Shown here: positions 1 through 6,888 of the stretch, piece after piece | Position numbering within the stretch: position 1 is the stretch's first letter | Layout: the number at the start of each line of letters is the position of its first letter | Source: an uncultured Clostridia bacterium | GTDB lineage: Bacteria > Bacillota > Clostridia > Christensenellales > Aristaeellaceae | Direction of reading: 5' to 3' | Length of the DNA stretch: 11,879 bases | Assembly (NCBI GenBank): GCA_946410395.1 | Contig: CAMKAE010000049.1 | Location: forward strand, 1 to 11,879 | Notes under the pieces: generated by a model | The model's input: only the letters and a program-made list of their open reading frames with translations | Told to the model about the DNA's origin: nothing | Database searches by the model: none | Program-made: the position numbers and the translations under genes

Positions 1-619
1 CCACCGTCTGCAGCACAGGCGTGTCCACCTCCAGGAAGCCCCGGCTGTCCAGGAACTCCCGCACGGCGGAGATGATCTTCGAGCGCTTGACAAACAGATC
101 GCGCACCTCGGGGTTCACGATCGTGTCCACATAGCGCTGCCGGTAGCGCAGATCCGTGTCCACCAGGCCGTGGAACTTCTCCGGCAACACCTTCAGGGAC
201 TTGGTCAGCAGCGTGATTTCCCGGGCATGCACGGAGATCTCGCCGGTCTTCGTCTTGAACACCGTGCCCGTCAGGCCCACGATGTCGCCGATGTCCCACT
301 GCTTGAAGGCGGCGTAGGCCTCCTCCCCCACGTCGTCGCGGCGGACGTAGATCTGCACCTCGCCCTCCCCGTCGAGCAGGTGGGCAAAGGACGCCTTGCC
401 CATGACGCGCCGGCTGATCATGCGCCCGGCCACGGTGACCTCCTGCCCCTCCAGGGCGTCAAAATCCGCGGTGATGGCCGCGGAGCGGTGAGTCACCGGA
501 AAATGCGTGATGGTATAGGGATTCTGTCCAGCGTCCAGGAGCGCCTGCAGCTTCTGCCGGCGGATGATCTCCTGTTCGCTCAGAGGCGGCGTGCCGGGGG
601 TCACGGGATAATCGGCCAT
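1..619 (-). CDS. lysS: Lysine--tRNA ligase (class II), N-terminal part, cut by window edge
   Basis: Charges tRNA-Lys with lysine in the cytoplasm using ATP. The window holds the first 206 codons; the rest lies beyond base 1. The N-terminal helix carries the family pattern RRQKLQALLDAGQNPY (about residues 20-35). An OB-fold anticodon-binding domain follows at about 58-140, including GRMISRRVMGKASFAHL and an IYVRRD strand. The start of the class II catalytic core is then visible: LVDTDLRYRQRYVD at 152-165, and motif 1, where a helix (KIISAVREFLDSRGFLEVDTP) leads to the conserved Pro at 201. The ATG at 619 is preceded by an AGGAAGAG Shine-Dalgarno-like sequence, at rather long spacing. It lies 35 nt downstream of greA on the same strand with no terminator between, so it is probably co-transcribed with it. 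A greA-lysS pairing is common in Firmicutes. Identification is from sequence motifs and is very likely right. Confidence 0.96.
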   Translation of the reverse strand, partial: MADYPVTPGTPPLSEQEIIRRQKLQALLDAGQNPYTITHFPVTHRSAAITADFDALEGQEVTVAGRMISRRVMGKASFAHLLDGEGEVQIYVRRDDVGEEAYAAFKQWDIGDIVGLTGTVFKTKTGEISVHAREITLLTKSLKVLPEKFHGLVDTDLRYRQRYVDTIVNPEVRDLFVKRSKIISAVREFLDSRGFLEVDTPVLQTV

Positions 620-654
620 GGCGGTCTCACTCTCTTCCTGTGTCTGTGAAAAGC

Positions 655-1167
655 TTACAGCTGGTCGCCTTTCTCAATCTCTTTGACCTTGTAGATCAGC
701 GTGTAGCCGTCCAGCTGGATGGTGACGGTGTCGCCCAGGGCGGCGCCGATGAGGCTGCGGCCCACTTCGCTCTCGTCGGAGATGCGGTCATGGAGCGGAT
801 CGGCCTCCTGCGCGCCGACGATGGCGTAGCGCACGGTCTCGCCCTTGGTGGCCATGAAGTCGTCGTTCGTCTCGGACACGGTCAGCAGCGTGACGGTGGT
901 GCCCACGGACACCCGGTCGTCGCTGATCTCGTCGTCGCCGATGACCTCGGCTACCTTGATATAATCCTCCAGCTCGGCGATCTTGGTCTCGTTCTCGGCC
1001 TGCTTCTTCTTGGCCTCGGTGTACTCGGCGTTCTCGCTCAGGTCGCCGTAGGAGCGGGCAAACTCGATCTCCTTGGCGATCTCATTGCGGACGACCGCCA
1101 CCCGGTGGTCCAGCTCGGCCTGCAGCTTCTCGAGGCCCGCCCGGGTGATTCTTCTGGTTTCAGCCAT
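655..1167 (-). CDS. greA: Transcription elongation factor GreA
   Basis: Rescues backtracked RNA polymerase by stimulating cleavage of the 3' end of the transcript through the secondary channel. The N-terminal antiparallel coiled coil spans about residues 1-77. Its tip carries the hallmark GDLSENAEY (41-49), whose Asp42 and Glu45 correspond to the acidic tip residues that hold the catalytic magnesium. A C-terminal FKBP-like domain follows at about 83-170, including the family stretch DESEVGRSLIGAALGDTV. At 170 aa it is slightly longer than the usual ~158, because of a few extra residues at the C-terminus and in the domain linker. The ATG is preceded by AAAGGAG at 9 nt. It is the first gene of a short operon with lysS, expressed from a perfect-consensus promoter at 1238-1266, with a stem-loop in its leader. 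Confidence 0.97.
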   Translation of the reverse strand: MAETRRITRAGLEKLQAELDHRVAVVRNEIAKEIEFARSYGDLSENAEYTEAKKKQAENETKIAELEDYIKVAEVIGDDEISDDRVSVGTTVTLLTVSETNDDFMATKGETVRYAIVGAQEADPLHDRISDESEVGRSLIGAALGDTVTIQLDGYTLIYKVKEIEKGDQL

Positions 1168-1203
1168 ATCGGGGTTCTCCTTTCAGGATGCGATAACAAC
1201 ATC

Positions 1204-1230
1204 AAACAAGCACCGACGCCGGTGCTGTTT
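1204..1230 (-). promoter_or_regulatory. Stem-loop at the 5' end of the greA transcript
   Basis: The leader between the predicted transcription start (near 1231) and the greA ATG holds a strong inverted repeat. Arms AGCACCG/CGGTGCT (1209-1215 and 1220-1226) enclose a 4-nt loop. The stem extends by AAAC/GTTT on the outer side with a single bulged A, giving about 11 pairs. On the minus strand it is followed by TTTGATGTTGTT, which is only weakly U-rich. It could stabilise the mRNA end or act as a weak attenuator. The E. coli greA leader is known to produce terminated short RNAs (GraL), but no homology is claimed here. Confidence 0.55.
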
Positions 1231-1237
1231 CGGCGTG

Positions 1238-1266
1238 ATTATACAGGAAAGGCGCGGCTTTGTCAA
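1238..1266 (-). promoter_or_regulatory. Perfect-consensus SigA promoter of greA-lysS
   Basis: On the minus strand, TTGACA (1266-1261), a 17-nt spacer and TATAAT (1243-1238) match the housekeeping consensus at all 12 hexamer positions with optimal spacing. The expected start is near 1231, giving a leader of about 64 nt before the greA ATG. The promoter begins only 26 nt after the stop codon of the upstream operon's last gene, so greA can be expressed independently of that operon. Confidence 0.9.
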
Positions 1267-1288
1267 CGCTTACCACAAATTGTGAGCG
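1267..1288 (-). repeat. Imperfect palindrome between upstream operon end and greA -35
   Basis: The core is CACAA-A-TTGTG (1274-1284), flanked by CGCT at 1267-1270 and AGCG at 1285-1288 with a 3-nt asymmetry. It sits immediately after the stop codon of the zinc-ribbon protein gene and directly abuts the -35 element of greA. As RNA it can form a hairpin but has no U-tract, so it is a poor intrinsic terminator. As DNA it could be an operator or an activator site upstream of the -35. Its function is unassigned. Confidence 0.35.
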
Positions 1289-1291
1289 GCC

Positions 1292-3223
1292 TCATGGCAC
1301 ATAGAGCTGATAGATGGAGGTGACGGTGCCGCCGGCGCTGACGTTGTAGTCCAGGCGCCACCGGTGTCCGTCCGCGGTGTAGGCGATGTAGCGGATGACG
1401 CGGGTGCCGTCCTCCTGATTGTAGTAGATCTTGCCCGTGCCGTCTTCGTTGGAATACAGCCCGCGGTTGCCCGAGGCGCTCTCCACCTGGCCCATGTCGC
1501 GGAACTTGCCCACGACCTCGTTCAGGCTCATGCCCACCGCGGTGCCGCGCGGCGCCTTGATGGCGGAGGTGTTGTAGGAGATCTCGATGAGGTAGCGCGT
1601 GCCCGCCACGCGCTGGTAGGTGACGTAGCCCCAGCTGTAGTGGCAGCGGAGGCAGTCCTTGAAGAAATCCAGTGACACATCCTCGCGGGACGTCTCCTCG
1701 CCGAATTCCTGGACAAAGGCCTCATAGGTGGTGGAATTCAGCTTCACCGAGCCCACGTCCTTCGGGTCGTTGGAGACGTAAGCCATGGGCGGATAGGGTT
1801 TCTTGTCGATCTTGTAGGTGATGGTCAGCATGTTGCCCTGCTTGCCGTTGCGGTTCACCGCCACGGCGTGCAGCGTGGAGGTGCCGTTTGGCAGACGGAT
1901 GGAGGAGCCCTCCTCGTACAGGGGGCTGTCCGAATCCGGGATGGACCCGTCGATGGTGTAGTAGATGACCACGTTGGGGTCCGTCTCCTGCTTGCTGGGG
2001 AACAGCTTGACGTACTGGGTCTTGCTGTAGGTGTTGGGCGCCAGGTTGGCCCGGGGCTGGAAGGGCCGCGGGAGGTCCACGCGGTAGATGCCGCTCCACT
2101 CATCGGAGATCAGATCGCCGTTGACGCACACCGCCCGGATCTGCCAGGACCCCTCGTCCAGGCGCAGCCCCTTCTCCGCGTCGTAGCGCTCGCCCTCCTC
2201 GGGCAGGACGGCCTCGGCGTTGTTGATCACATAGTAGATGGGATAGTCCTCCAGGGAGGTCAGGTGCAGGGTGATGCGGTAGGTGAACAGGCCCGCGATG
2301 AGGTCTGCCGTGGGCAGGGAGGGCAGCAGGGACGCCCGGTCCCGGCTGAAGGAGATGTCGCCCGTCTTCTGGTAGGCTGTCTTCATCAGCTCCGCGGCCT
2401 CCGCCTCGCGGCCGTCCGCAATCATGATGCGGATCTCGCTGACGTACGGGTCGATCCGGCTGGGCACCACGTCGGTGTACAGATGGACGTAAATCTCCTC
2501 CGCCTCCGCCGTGCGGCCCACGGCCACATAGGCCTCCGCCAGGTTCATCAGGCCGTTGATGTCGGTCTCCCCGTTCTCCTCGTTCAGCCTTCTGGCCGTC
2601 TCATAGTTGCGGATCGCGGTGTCAAAGTCGCCGGTCAGGGCCTGCTCCTGCGCCACATACCAGATCGCCTCGGTGTCGGCGTCCTCCACGTCCCAGAACA
2701 GGAAGCCGTCCCGGCGGACGATGAAGCGCTGGCCGCTGTCCGTGCGCAGCCACAACAGGCCCGCCACCACCCCGGCCAGCGCAAGTCCCGCCATGATCAC
2801 CAGCGCCAGGGACCAGTTGATCCCCCGCCGGCCGATGGCGGCCCTGCGGCGGTTCCGGTGGGCGTGGGTCATGCCCTGCAGCTCCCCGAAGCTCTGCTCG
2901 CCGTAGACGTAATCCTCCCGGCGTTCGATGGGCCGGCTGTTCAGCGGCGTGCCGTCGGCCTCGAAGACCTCCGGGCTGGCGTAGACCGGCACCTGGCCGT
3001 CCGCGGCGGGACGCACCTCCGGGTCGATGTAGGTCCGGCCGGTCCCCTGCCGCTCCATCCAGATCGGCGGCTTGTCAGAGGCCGCCTCCTCCCGGGCCTT
3101 TTTGCCCTGACGGATCGCCATCACGCCCGTGTCCCGGTTTTCTCCCCGCGGCAAAAGCTTTCCGCAGTCCGGACAGACCGCGTCGTCATTGTTGCTGTAA
3201 AAACCGCAGAAGGGACAGAGCAT
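1292..3223 (-). CDS. Membrane-anchored zinc-ribbon/TPR/chitobiase-C-like protein of unknown function
   Basis: The precise function is not recognised; 643 aa of mosaic architecture. Residues 1-24 form a zinc ribbon (CPFC at 3-6, CPDC at 17-20). A polar, proline-rich linker runs to about 120, then a basic patch HRNRRRAAIGRRG and one membrane helix (about 136-159). The positive-inside rule puts the zinc ribbon in the cytoplasm and the remaining ~480 residues outside. Residues 180-285 look like TPRs (AIRNYETARRLNEENGE; LMNLAEAYVAVGRTAEAEEIY). Two beta-domains follow (about 312-383 and 400-472). The second carries YYTIDGSIPDSDSPLY, characteristic of the chitobiase/beta-hexosaminidase C-terminal family. 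The C-terminus (495-643) is unassigned, with a weak BamE/SmpA-like turn at GMSLNEVVGKFRDMGQ. The start has an AGGAG site at 6 nt. It is the last gene of the five-gene operon, 20 nt after the HEAT-like gene. A role in envelope scaffolding or wall sensing is inference. Confidence 0.85.
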   Translation of the reverse strand: MLCPFCGFYSNNDDAVCPDCGKLLPRGENRDTGVMAIRQGKKAREEAASDKPPIWMERQGTGRTYIDPEVRPAADGQVPVYASPEVFEADGTPLNSRPIERREDYVYGEQSFGELQGMTHAHRNRRRAAIGRRGINWSLALVIMAGLALAGVVAGLLWLRTDSGQRFIVRRDGFLFWDVEDADTEAIWYVAQEQALTGDFDTAIRNYETARRLNEENGETDINGLMNLAEAYVAVGRTAEAEEIYVHLYTDVVPSRIDPYVSEIRIMIADGREAEAAELMKTAYQKTGDISFSRDRASLLPSLPTADLIAGLFTYRITLHLTSLEDYPIYYVINNAEAVLPEEGERYDAEKGLRLDEGSWQIRAVCVNGDLISDEWSGIYRVDLPRPFQPRANLAPNTYSKTQYVKLFPSKQETDPNVVIYYTIDGSIPDSDSPLYEEGSSIRLPNGTSTLHAVAVNRNGKQGNMLTITYKIDKKPYPPMAYVSNDPKDVGSVKLNSTTYEAFVQEFGEETSREDVSLDFFKDCLRCHYSWGYVTYQRVAGTRYLIEISYNTSAIKAPRGTAVGMSLNEVVGKFRDMGQVESASGNRGLYSNEDGTGKIYYNQEDGTRVIRYIAYTADGHRWRLDYNVSAGGTVTSIYQLYVP

Positions 3224-3243
3224 GGTTTTCTCCTCTCACCGGA

Positions 3244-4074
3244 TCATTCGGAAAGCCCTTTGAGGACGCCGTAGTCCGGGTCGTCGCTGAAGTCCCGGGG
3301 CCCGGCCGTGCCGCCCAGGCGCTCAATGGCCGCGCGCAGCTCAATCCAATCCACATAGCCCGTGGCCGGATCGTCCGCGGCCTGCTTAAGCGCCGGCAGC
3401 GCGCGCTCGTCCCCCAGCTTGCCCAGATAGCTCGCGAAGAGCGCCCGCTGCTCCGGGTGCGCTTGGAACAGCTTCATGGCCGCCCGATACACCTGCTCGC
3501 TGCCGGGATAGTTCACCAGCACGTCCAGCAGGGCTGCCTGCCCCGCCGCGTTGGCCTTGGGCAGCGCCTCCACCATGGGCTGCACCGCGCTGCGTCCCAT
3601 CTGCGCCAGGGAGTCGATCGCGTTGTCCGCCAGCTCATCCTCAGCCTCCCGGTCCAGCTGCCAGCCGATGTAGAGCATCTTGGGCAGGGTGCTGTCCAGG
3701 TTGCGCAGCAGGCCGATGGCGGTCATCCGGGCTTCGTTGCCCGCCTCCTCGTCCTTGAGCAGGGCCACCAGGCGCTTCTCGCAGGGCTTGCCCACGGCCT
3801 CGATCTGCTCCAGAAGCAGCTCCGGCACCGGCACGCCGGCCTTGCAGTAGGCGCAGAGCCAATCCACCAGGTCCTTCGGGTCCTCGTACTGGGTGAAGTA
3901 CGCCCCGGGCGTGATGCCGTCCAGCCAGTCCGCCGGCGTGTTCAGAAAGGTCATGTATACCTTCGGCAGGTCGTTCTCCATGGCCTCGTAATTCCGGTAT
4001 TCCTTCCGGTGCGCCTCCGCCCAGCGGGCGGTGTAGTCCGCGAACCGGCTGTCGAAATCGATGATCTCAAACAT
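3244..4074 (-). CDS. Helical HEAT-like repeat protein, function unknown
   Basis: A 276-aa soluble protein without signal peptide or membrane helix. From about residue 85 to 255 it is a run of short amphipathic helices with HEAT/PBS-lyase-like character: RLVALLKDEEAGNEARMTAIGLLRNL, then NAIDSLAQMGRSAVQPMVEAL, then YLGKLGDERALPALKQAADDP. The N-terminal ~80 residues (rich in Tyr, Trp and Asp) are not recognisable. Such proteins are usually interaction scaffolds; no catalytic motif is seen. The ATG overlaps the end of hslO by 8 nt, which suggests translational coupling, and the downstream zinc-ribbon gene starts 20 nt after its stop. The gene is certainly real given its operon position and codon use, but its role is unknown. 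Confidence 0.85.
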   Translation of the reverse strand: MFEIIDFDSRFADYTARWAEAHRKEYRNYEAMENDLPKVYMTFLNTPADWLDGITPGAYFTQYEDPKDLVDWLCAYCKAGVPVPELLLEQIEAVGKPCEKRLVALLKDEEAGNEARMTAIGLLRNLDSTLPKMLYIGWQLDREAEDELADNAIDSLAQMGRSAVQPMVEALPKANAAGQAALLDVLVNYPGSEQVYRAAMKLFQAHPEQRALFASYLGKLGDERALPALKQAADDPATGYVDWIELRAAIERLGGTAGPRDFSDDPDYGVLKGLSE

Positions 4075-4981
4075 GGCTTTCCCCGTCCTTCTTTTCGGCC
4101 CTGGCCATCAGCGCCTTCAGCTCGTCGGTGGTGAAAAAGTAGGTGCTGCCGCAGAAGTGGCAGCTGAGCTCCGCGCCCTTGCCGTCGTCGATGATCTCCT
4201 GCAGGTCCGCCCGGCCCATGGAGATCAGCGCACGCTCCATGCGCTCCCGGGAGCAGGTGCAGCGGTAGCTCACCGGCGTGCGGTCCAGCAGCACCGGGTC
4301 CAGGCCGCGGAACCAGTCCTCGGCCAGTTCCTCCTTGGGCGCGGCGGCCAGCTCCCGGCTGATGTCGGCGAACATCGGACTTCGCAGCTCAAGCTGCTCG
4401 ATGGTGGCTTCCTCACAGCCCGGCATGGGCTGGATCAGCAGTCCGCCGGCCCGCAGCACATGCTCTCCGCCGGTCAGCACCCCCAGGGCGACCAGGGAGG
4501 GCTGCTGCTCGGAGACCGTAAAGTAGTTGGCGAAGTCCATGGCGATCTCCCCGCTGACCAGCTCGCACTGGCCGATGTAGGGCTCCCGCATGCCCAGGTC
4601 CTTCACCACGCTGATGCGCCCGGCGTGCCCCACCGCGCCGCCGACGTCCAGCTTGCCGTCCGCCCGCAGGGGCAGCTCCACCCGGGGATTGTCGCAGCAG
4701 GCGCGGACGCTGTCGCAGTCCGCGACCGCCACCATGGTGCCGATGGGCCCGCCGCCCTTGAGCGTGACGGACACCGATTCCCCGGCGCCCTTGAGCATGA
4801 CGCCCATCATCAGCGTTCCCGTCATCAGCCGCCCCAGAGCCGCGGTGCACAGCGCGTTGGCGTTGTGCAGGTCGCTGCAGCGCTGAGTCAGCAAGGTGGT
4901 GTCGCACAGCAGCACCCGCGCCTGGCCGTTCATCAGGCTCAGGTGTAGGATTTCATCGCCTGTCCGGCGTTCGATGTTCAT
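4067..4981 (-). CDS. hslO: Hsp33 redox-regulated holdase chaperone
   Basis: Cytoplasmic chaperone activated by oxidation, which releases zinc, forms disulfides and unfolds the C-terminal switch so that unfolding clients are bound. The 304 aa match the family's ~290-300. The N-terminal domain includes TGTLMMGVMLKGAGESVSV (54-72), KGGGPIG (75-81) and GGAVGHAGRISVVKDLGMREPYIGQ. The C-terminal zinc site is complete: CTC (Cys241, Cys243) and CHFC (Cys274, Cys277), the CxC...CxxC redox signature. The reading frame is open far upstream (to about 5620), but the true start is the ATG at 4981. It has AGGAGGAG at about 8 nt, fits the family length, and overlaps the methyltransferase stop by the 4 nt ATGA. 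The upstream extension is only the shadow of that gene. Third in the operon. Confidence 0.96.
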   Translation of the reverse strand: MNIERRTGDEILHLSLMNGQARVLLCDTTLLTQRCSDLHNANALCTAALGRLMTGTLMMGVMLKGAGESVSVTLKGGGPIGTMVAVADCDSVRACCDNPRVELPLRADGKLDVGGAVGHAGRISVVKDLGMREPYIGQCELVSGEIAMDFANYFTVSEQQPSLVALGVLTGGEHVLRAGGLLIQPMPGCEEATIEQLELRSPMFADISRELAAAPKEELAEDWFRGLDPVLLDRTPVSYRCTCSRERMERALISMGRADLQEIIDDGKGAELSCHFCGSTYFFTTDELKALMARAEKKDGESHV

Positions 4982-5742
4982 CCGATCGTCTCCTCCTGTC
5001 CGAAGGGCTTGCGGGCCGCCACATGCCAGCGCTCCTCCTCCGCTTTCGGGGGCGCCATGCGGCTGTTGCCGTAGAAGGCCGTGTCCGTGAATCCCGCCAG
5101 GCGCAGCGCCTGGGCCAGCTCGTCCATGCTCCAGGCCCGCTGGCGCTGCTCCTCGTCCATGCGGCGGTAGCGGCCGTCGTCCTCGCGCACAAAGATGCAC
5201 AGGTGCATGTCCACGCAGCGGCTCCGGGCCTGCCAGCGGTTCTGCCACATATAGGTCACATGCGGCGTGTCCTCGCAGAGGGTGCGGTTCCCCAGCGTCT
5301 TCTCCAGCTTGCGGGGCGTCGACACGTCGAAGAACAGCCCCCCGCCCGGATTCAGCGTGTTGTACGCCGACCGCAGGAATTCGCTCAGGTCGCGCTCCCC
5401 CGTCAGATAGTTGACCCCGTCGCAGGTGGCCAGCACCGCGTCCACGGGCCGGTGCAGCTTCAGCTTCCGCATGTCCTGGCGCACAAACATCGCGGAAATG
5501 CCGGCCTGGCGCGCCTTCTGGGCGGCGATCCACAGCATCTCCTGGCTGATGTCCACGCCAGTGACGGCGTATCCCAGCCGGTGCAGCGGGATCGTGAGTC
5601 CGCCCGTTCCACAGGCGCACTCGGCGACCCGTCCGCCGGGAATGCCCCAGCGGGTCATGATGTCCCGGTAAAAGCCGGCCCAGGCGTCGTAATCCACCCC
5701 GGCCATCAGCTCGTCGTATACCTCGGCAAAATTAGTGTACAT
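4978..5742 (-). CDS. Class I SAM-dependent methyltransferase
   Basis: Transfers a methyl group from S-adenosylmethionine; the substrate is not evident. A Rossmann-type fold is indicated by motif I VAECACGTGGLT (39-50), a post-I strand with the ribose-binding acidic residue VTGVDIS (Asp64), RQDMRKL at 88-94, and ATCDGVNYLTGERD (105-118). LNPGGGLFFDVSTP at 130-143 is the typical PGG strand/loop motif. At 254 aa it resembles small Firmicutes methyltransferases of the YqeM/CmoA-like superfamily, but not closely enough to assign a substrate. The start is ATG 5742, preceded by an AGGAG site, and overlaps the upstream DUF624 gene by 11 nt. Its stop overlaps hslO by 4 nt. The tight overlaps imply co-translation, not necessarily a common pathway. 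Confidence 0.9.
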   Translation of the reverse strand: MYTNFAEVYDELMAGVDYDAWAGFYRDIMTRWGIPGGRVAECACGTGGLTIPLHRLGYAVTGVDISQEMLWIAAQKARQAGISAMFVRQDMRKLKLHRPVDAVLATCDGVNYLTGERDLSEFLRSAYNTLNPGGGLFFDVSTPRKLEKTLGNRTLCEDTPHVTYMWQNRWQARSRCVDMHLCIFVREDDGRYRRMDEEQRQRAWSMDELAQALRLAGFTDTAFYGNSRMAPPKAEEERWHVAARKPFGQEETIG

Positions 5743-6718
5743 CCTTCTGCTCCTGTGTCTCTTCCGGCTCCCCGACGTCTTCCTCCTGATAGAGGCCGCG
5801 GTTCACCTTAGCGCCCTCAATGCGGCTGTTGATGAAGCGGTCAAACACCGCGTTGGTGTAGGACGCGGTGACGAAGCGGCTCAGCGCGAGGCCCAGCAGC
5901 CCGTACCAGAGGACCAGCACCATCGGCCCCCAGGACAGCACGGTCATGCTCAGGCCCGAGAACCAGAGAACGGCCGCGAAGATCAGCAGCGGCACACAGT
6001 GCAGCAGACGAACCGCCACGCTCATGGGCAGCCGCGCCACCCCCAGCATGAAGGCGTTGCGCAGCAGGTTCTTGAAGCTCAGCTCATAGGAGACCATCAG
6101 CGGATACATATAGGTCACGGAGAGGGCCCACAGGACGCCGAAGAGCGCCACGATGGCCTCAGGGATGATGAAGATCCAGTTGGTCATGGCAAAATTGTGG
6201 TAGGTCCGCACGCCGATGAACACCGCCACGGGCACCAGGCCTGTGATCACGGACACGCCCAGGGCCTGCTTCCAGTTTTCCTTCACAGCATCCTTGAAGT
6301 CGCTCCAGACAAAGGCATGCTCGTCCCGGGACCAGTTGCGGCAGACGTAGCTGACGCCGGCAGTGAAGGGGCCGGTGATGGCAATGCACGGGAAGAGCAG
6401 CAGCAGCCCGAAGTCCACTGCGCCGTAGATCTCCGGCCAGAAGTTCGCGGGATTCACCGTGGCGGCCGCTTCTGCGCTTTCGGCGGCTCCGAAATACTTG
6501 CCCAGCACATTGAGCAGCACGGAGCCCATCAGCCAGAGCACGATCAGCGTCGGGATCCAGATCAGGGCGTAGACCACGTTCAGCCGGATCAGCTGCGGCA
6601 GGCGCGTGCGCAGCGTGACGGAAAACAGCTGGCTTCGGGTGGTGGGCATATCCTCCGGCGTCAGGTCGCCCTGCCCGGCCTTGCCGAAATAATAGTTGTT
6701 CCTGAAGTTCTTGAACAC
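5732..6718 (-). CDS. DUF624/YesL-like integral membrane protein
   Basis: 328 aa with about six hydrophobic membrane segments (roughly residues 47-73, 99-123, 153-175, 180-205, 233-258 and 260-281). An N-terminal motif FKNFRNNYYFGKAGQGDLTPEDMP precedes the first, and a conserved-looking loop NWSRDEHAFVWSDFKDAVKENWKQA lies between helices 2 and 3. These features and the length fit YesL-type DUF624 proteins, often found near carbohydrate-uptake genes in Firmicutes; the biochemical role is unknown. I place the start at the GTG at 6718. A GGAGGAG site sits 8 nt upstream, and the protein then begins directly with the motif. An in-frame ATG at 6790 would overlap the putative -10 element and add 24 unmotivated residues. 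The C-terminal tail is acidic and rich in Glu and Gln. First gene of the five-gene operon. Confidence 0.83.
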   Translation of the reverse strand: MFKNFRNNYYFGKAGQGDLTPEDMPTTRSQLFSVTLRTRLPQLIRLNVVYALIWIPTLIVLWLMGSVLLNVLGKYFGAAESAEAAATVNPANFWPEIYGAVDFGLLLLFPCIAITGPFTAGVSYVCRNWSRDEHAFVWSDFKDAVKENWKQALGVSVITGLVPVAVFIGVRTYHNFAMTNWIFIIPEAIVALFGVLWALSVTYMYPLMVSYELSFKNLLRNAFMLGVARLPMSVAVRLLHCVPLLIFAAVLWFSGLSMTVLSWGPMVLVLWYGLLGLALSRFVTASYTNAVFDRFINSRIEGAKVNRGLYQEEDVGEPEETQEQKDVH

Positions 6719-6726
6719 GGATCCGT

Positions 6727-6734
6727 CTCCTCCG
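6727..6734 (-). promoter_or_regulatory. Ribosome binding site that sets a GTG start
   Basis: CGGAGGAG on the minus strand lies 8 nt before the GTG at 6718. No comparable site precedes the alternative in-frame ATG at 6790. This decides the start codon of the DUF624 gene. Confidence 0.75.
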
Positions 6735-6789
6735 TTCTGATTCTTTCCCGGGTCCCTGCCCCGCAGGCCAAAGACCGCATAAAAAACCA

Positions 6790-6818
6790 ACTATGACATT
6801 TCTACGGTCTTGCTGCAA
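6790..6818 (-). promoter_or_regulatory. Putative promoter of the five-gene operon
   Basis: On the minus strand, TTGCAG (6818-6813) is followed after 17 nt by CATAGT (6795-6790). This gives four of six consensus matches in each hexamer with optimal spacing. The expected start is near 6783, with a leader of about 65 nt. A 7-bp inverted repeat AAGACCG/CGGTCTT (6771-6777, 6805-6811) brackets the -10 and start site. A small hairpin CCTGC/GCAGG with a 3-nt loop (6755-6767) lies in the leader. It is the best candidate I see, but it is weaker than the other promoters in the window. Confidence 0.45.
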
Positions 6819-6859
6819 ATTCCTGCTGCGCGATTGCCGCGACCGCGTAAAATTTCCCC

Positions 6860-6888
6860 TTGACACCAGCAGCGGTTCTGCATATAAT
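6860..6888 (+). promoter_or_regulatory. Perfect-consensus SigA promoter of the 6S-like RNA
   Basis: TTGACA (6860-6865), a 17-nt spacer and TATAAT (6883-6888) match all 12 consensus positions. No open reading frame with a ribosome binding site follows, and an intrinsic terminator ends the unit about 240 nt downstream. That is the signature of a stable RNA gene. The expected start is near 6895. Confidence 0.9.

Noticed and set aside
1640..1654. CLRCH (CxxCH heme-c-like motif) at residues 524-528 of the zinc-ribbon/TPR protein
   Set aside because: A single motif in a non-cytochrome context with no cytochrome maturation genes nearby. It is most likely chance, although the Cys pair could bind metal.
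1868..3274. 468-codon open frame on the plus strand opposite the zinc-ribbon/TPR gene
   Set aside because: Its translation is rich in Arg, Gly, Val, Gln and His with no domain, and the minus-strand frame encodes recognisable domains with a good ribosome site. It is a GC-driven antisense shadow.
4982..5620. Upstream extension of the hslO frame to a 517-aa product
   Set aside because: The extra 213 residues overlap the methyltransferase in another frame, have no Hsp33 similarity, and the ATG at 4981 has its own ribosome site and gives the family length.
6719..6790. 24-residue N-terminal extension of the DUF624 protein from an ATG at 6790
   Set aside because: That ATG coincides with the putative -10 element and lacks a good ribosome site, whereas the GTG at 6718 has GGAGGAG at 8 nt.
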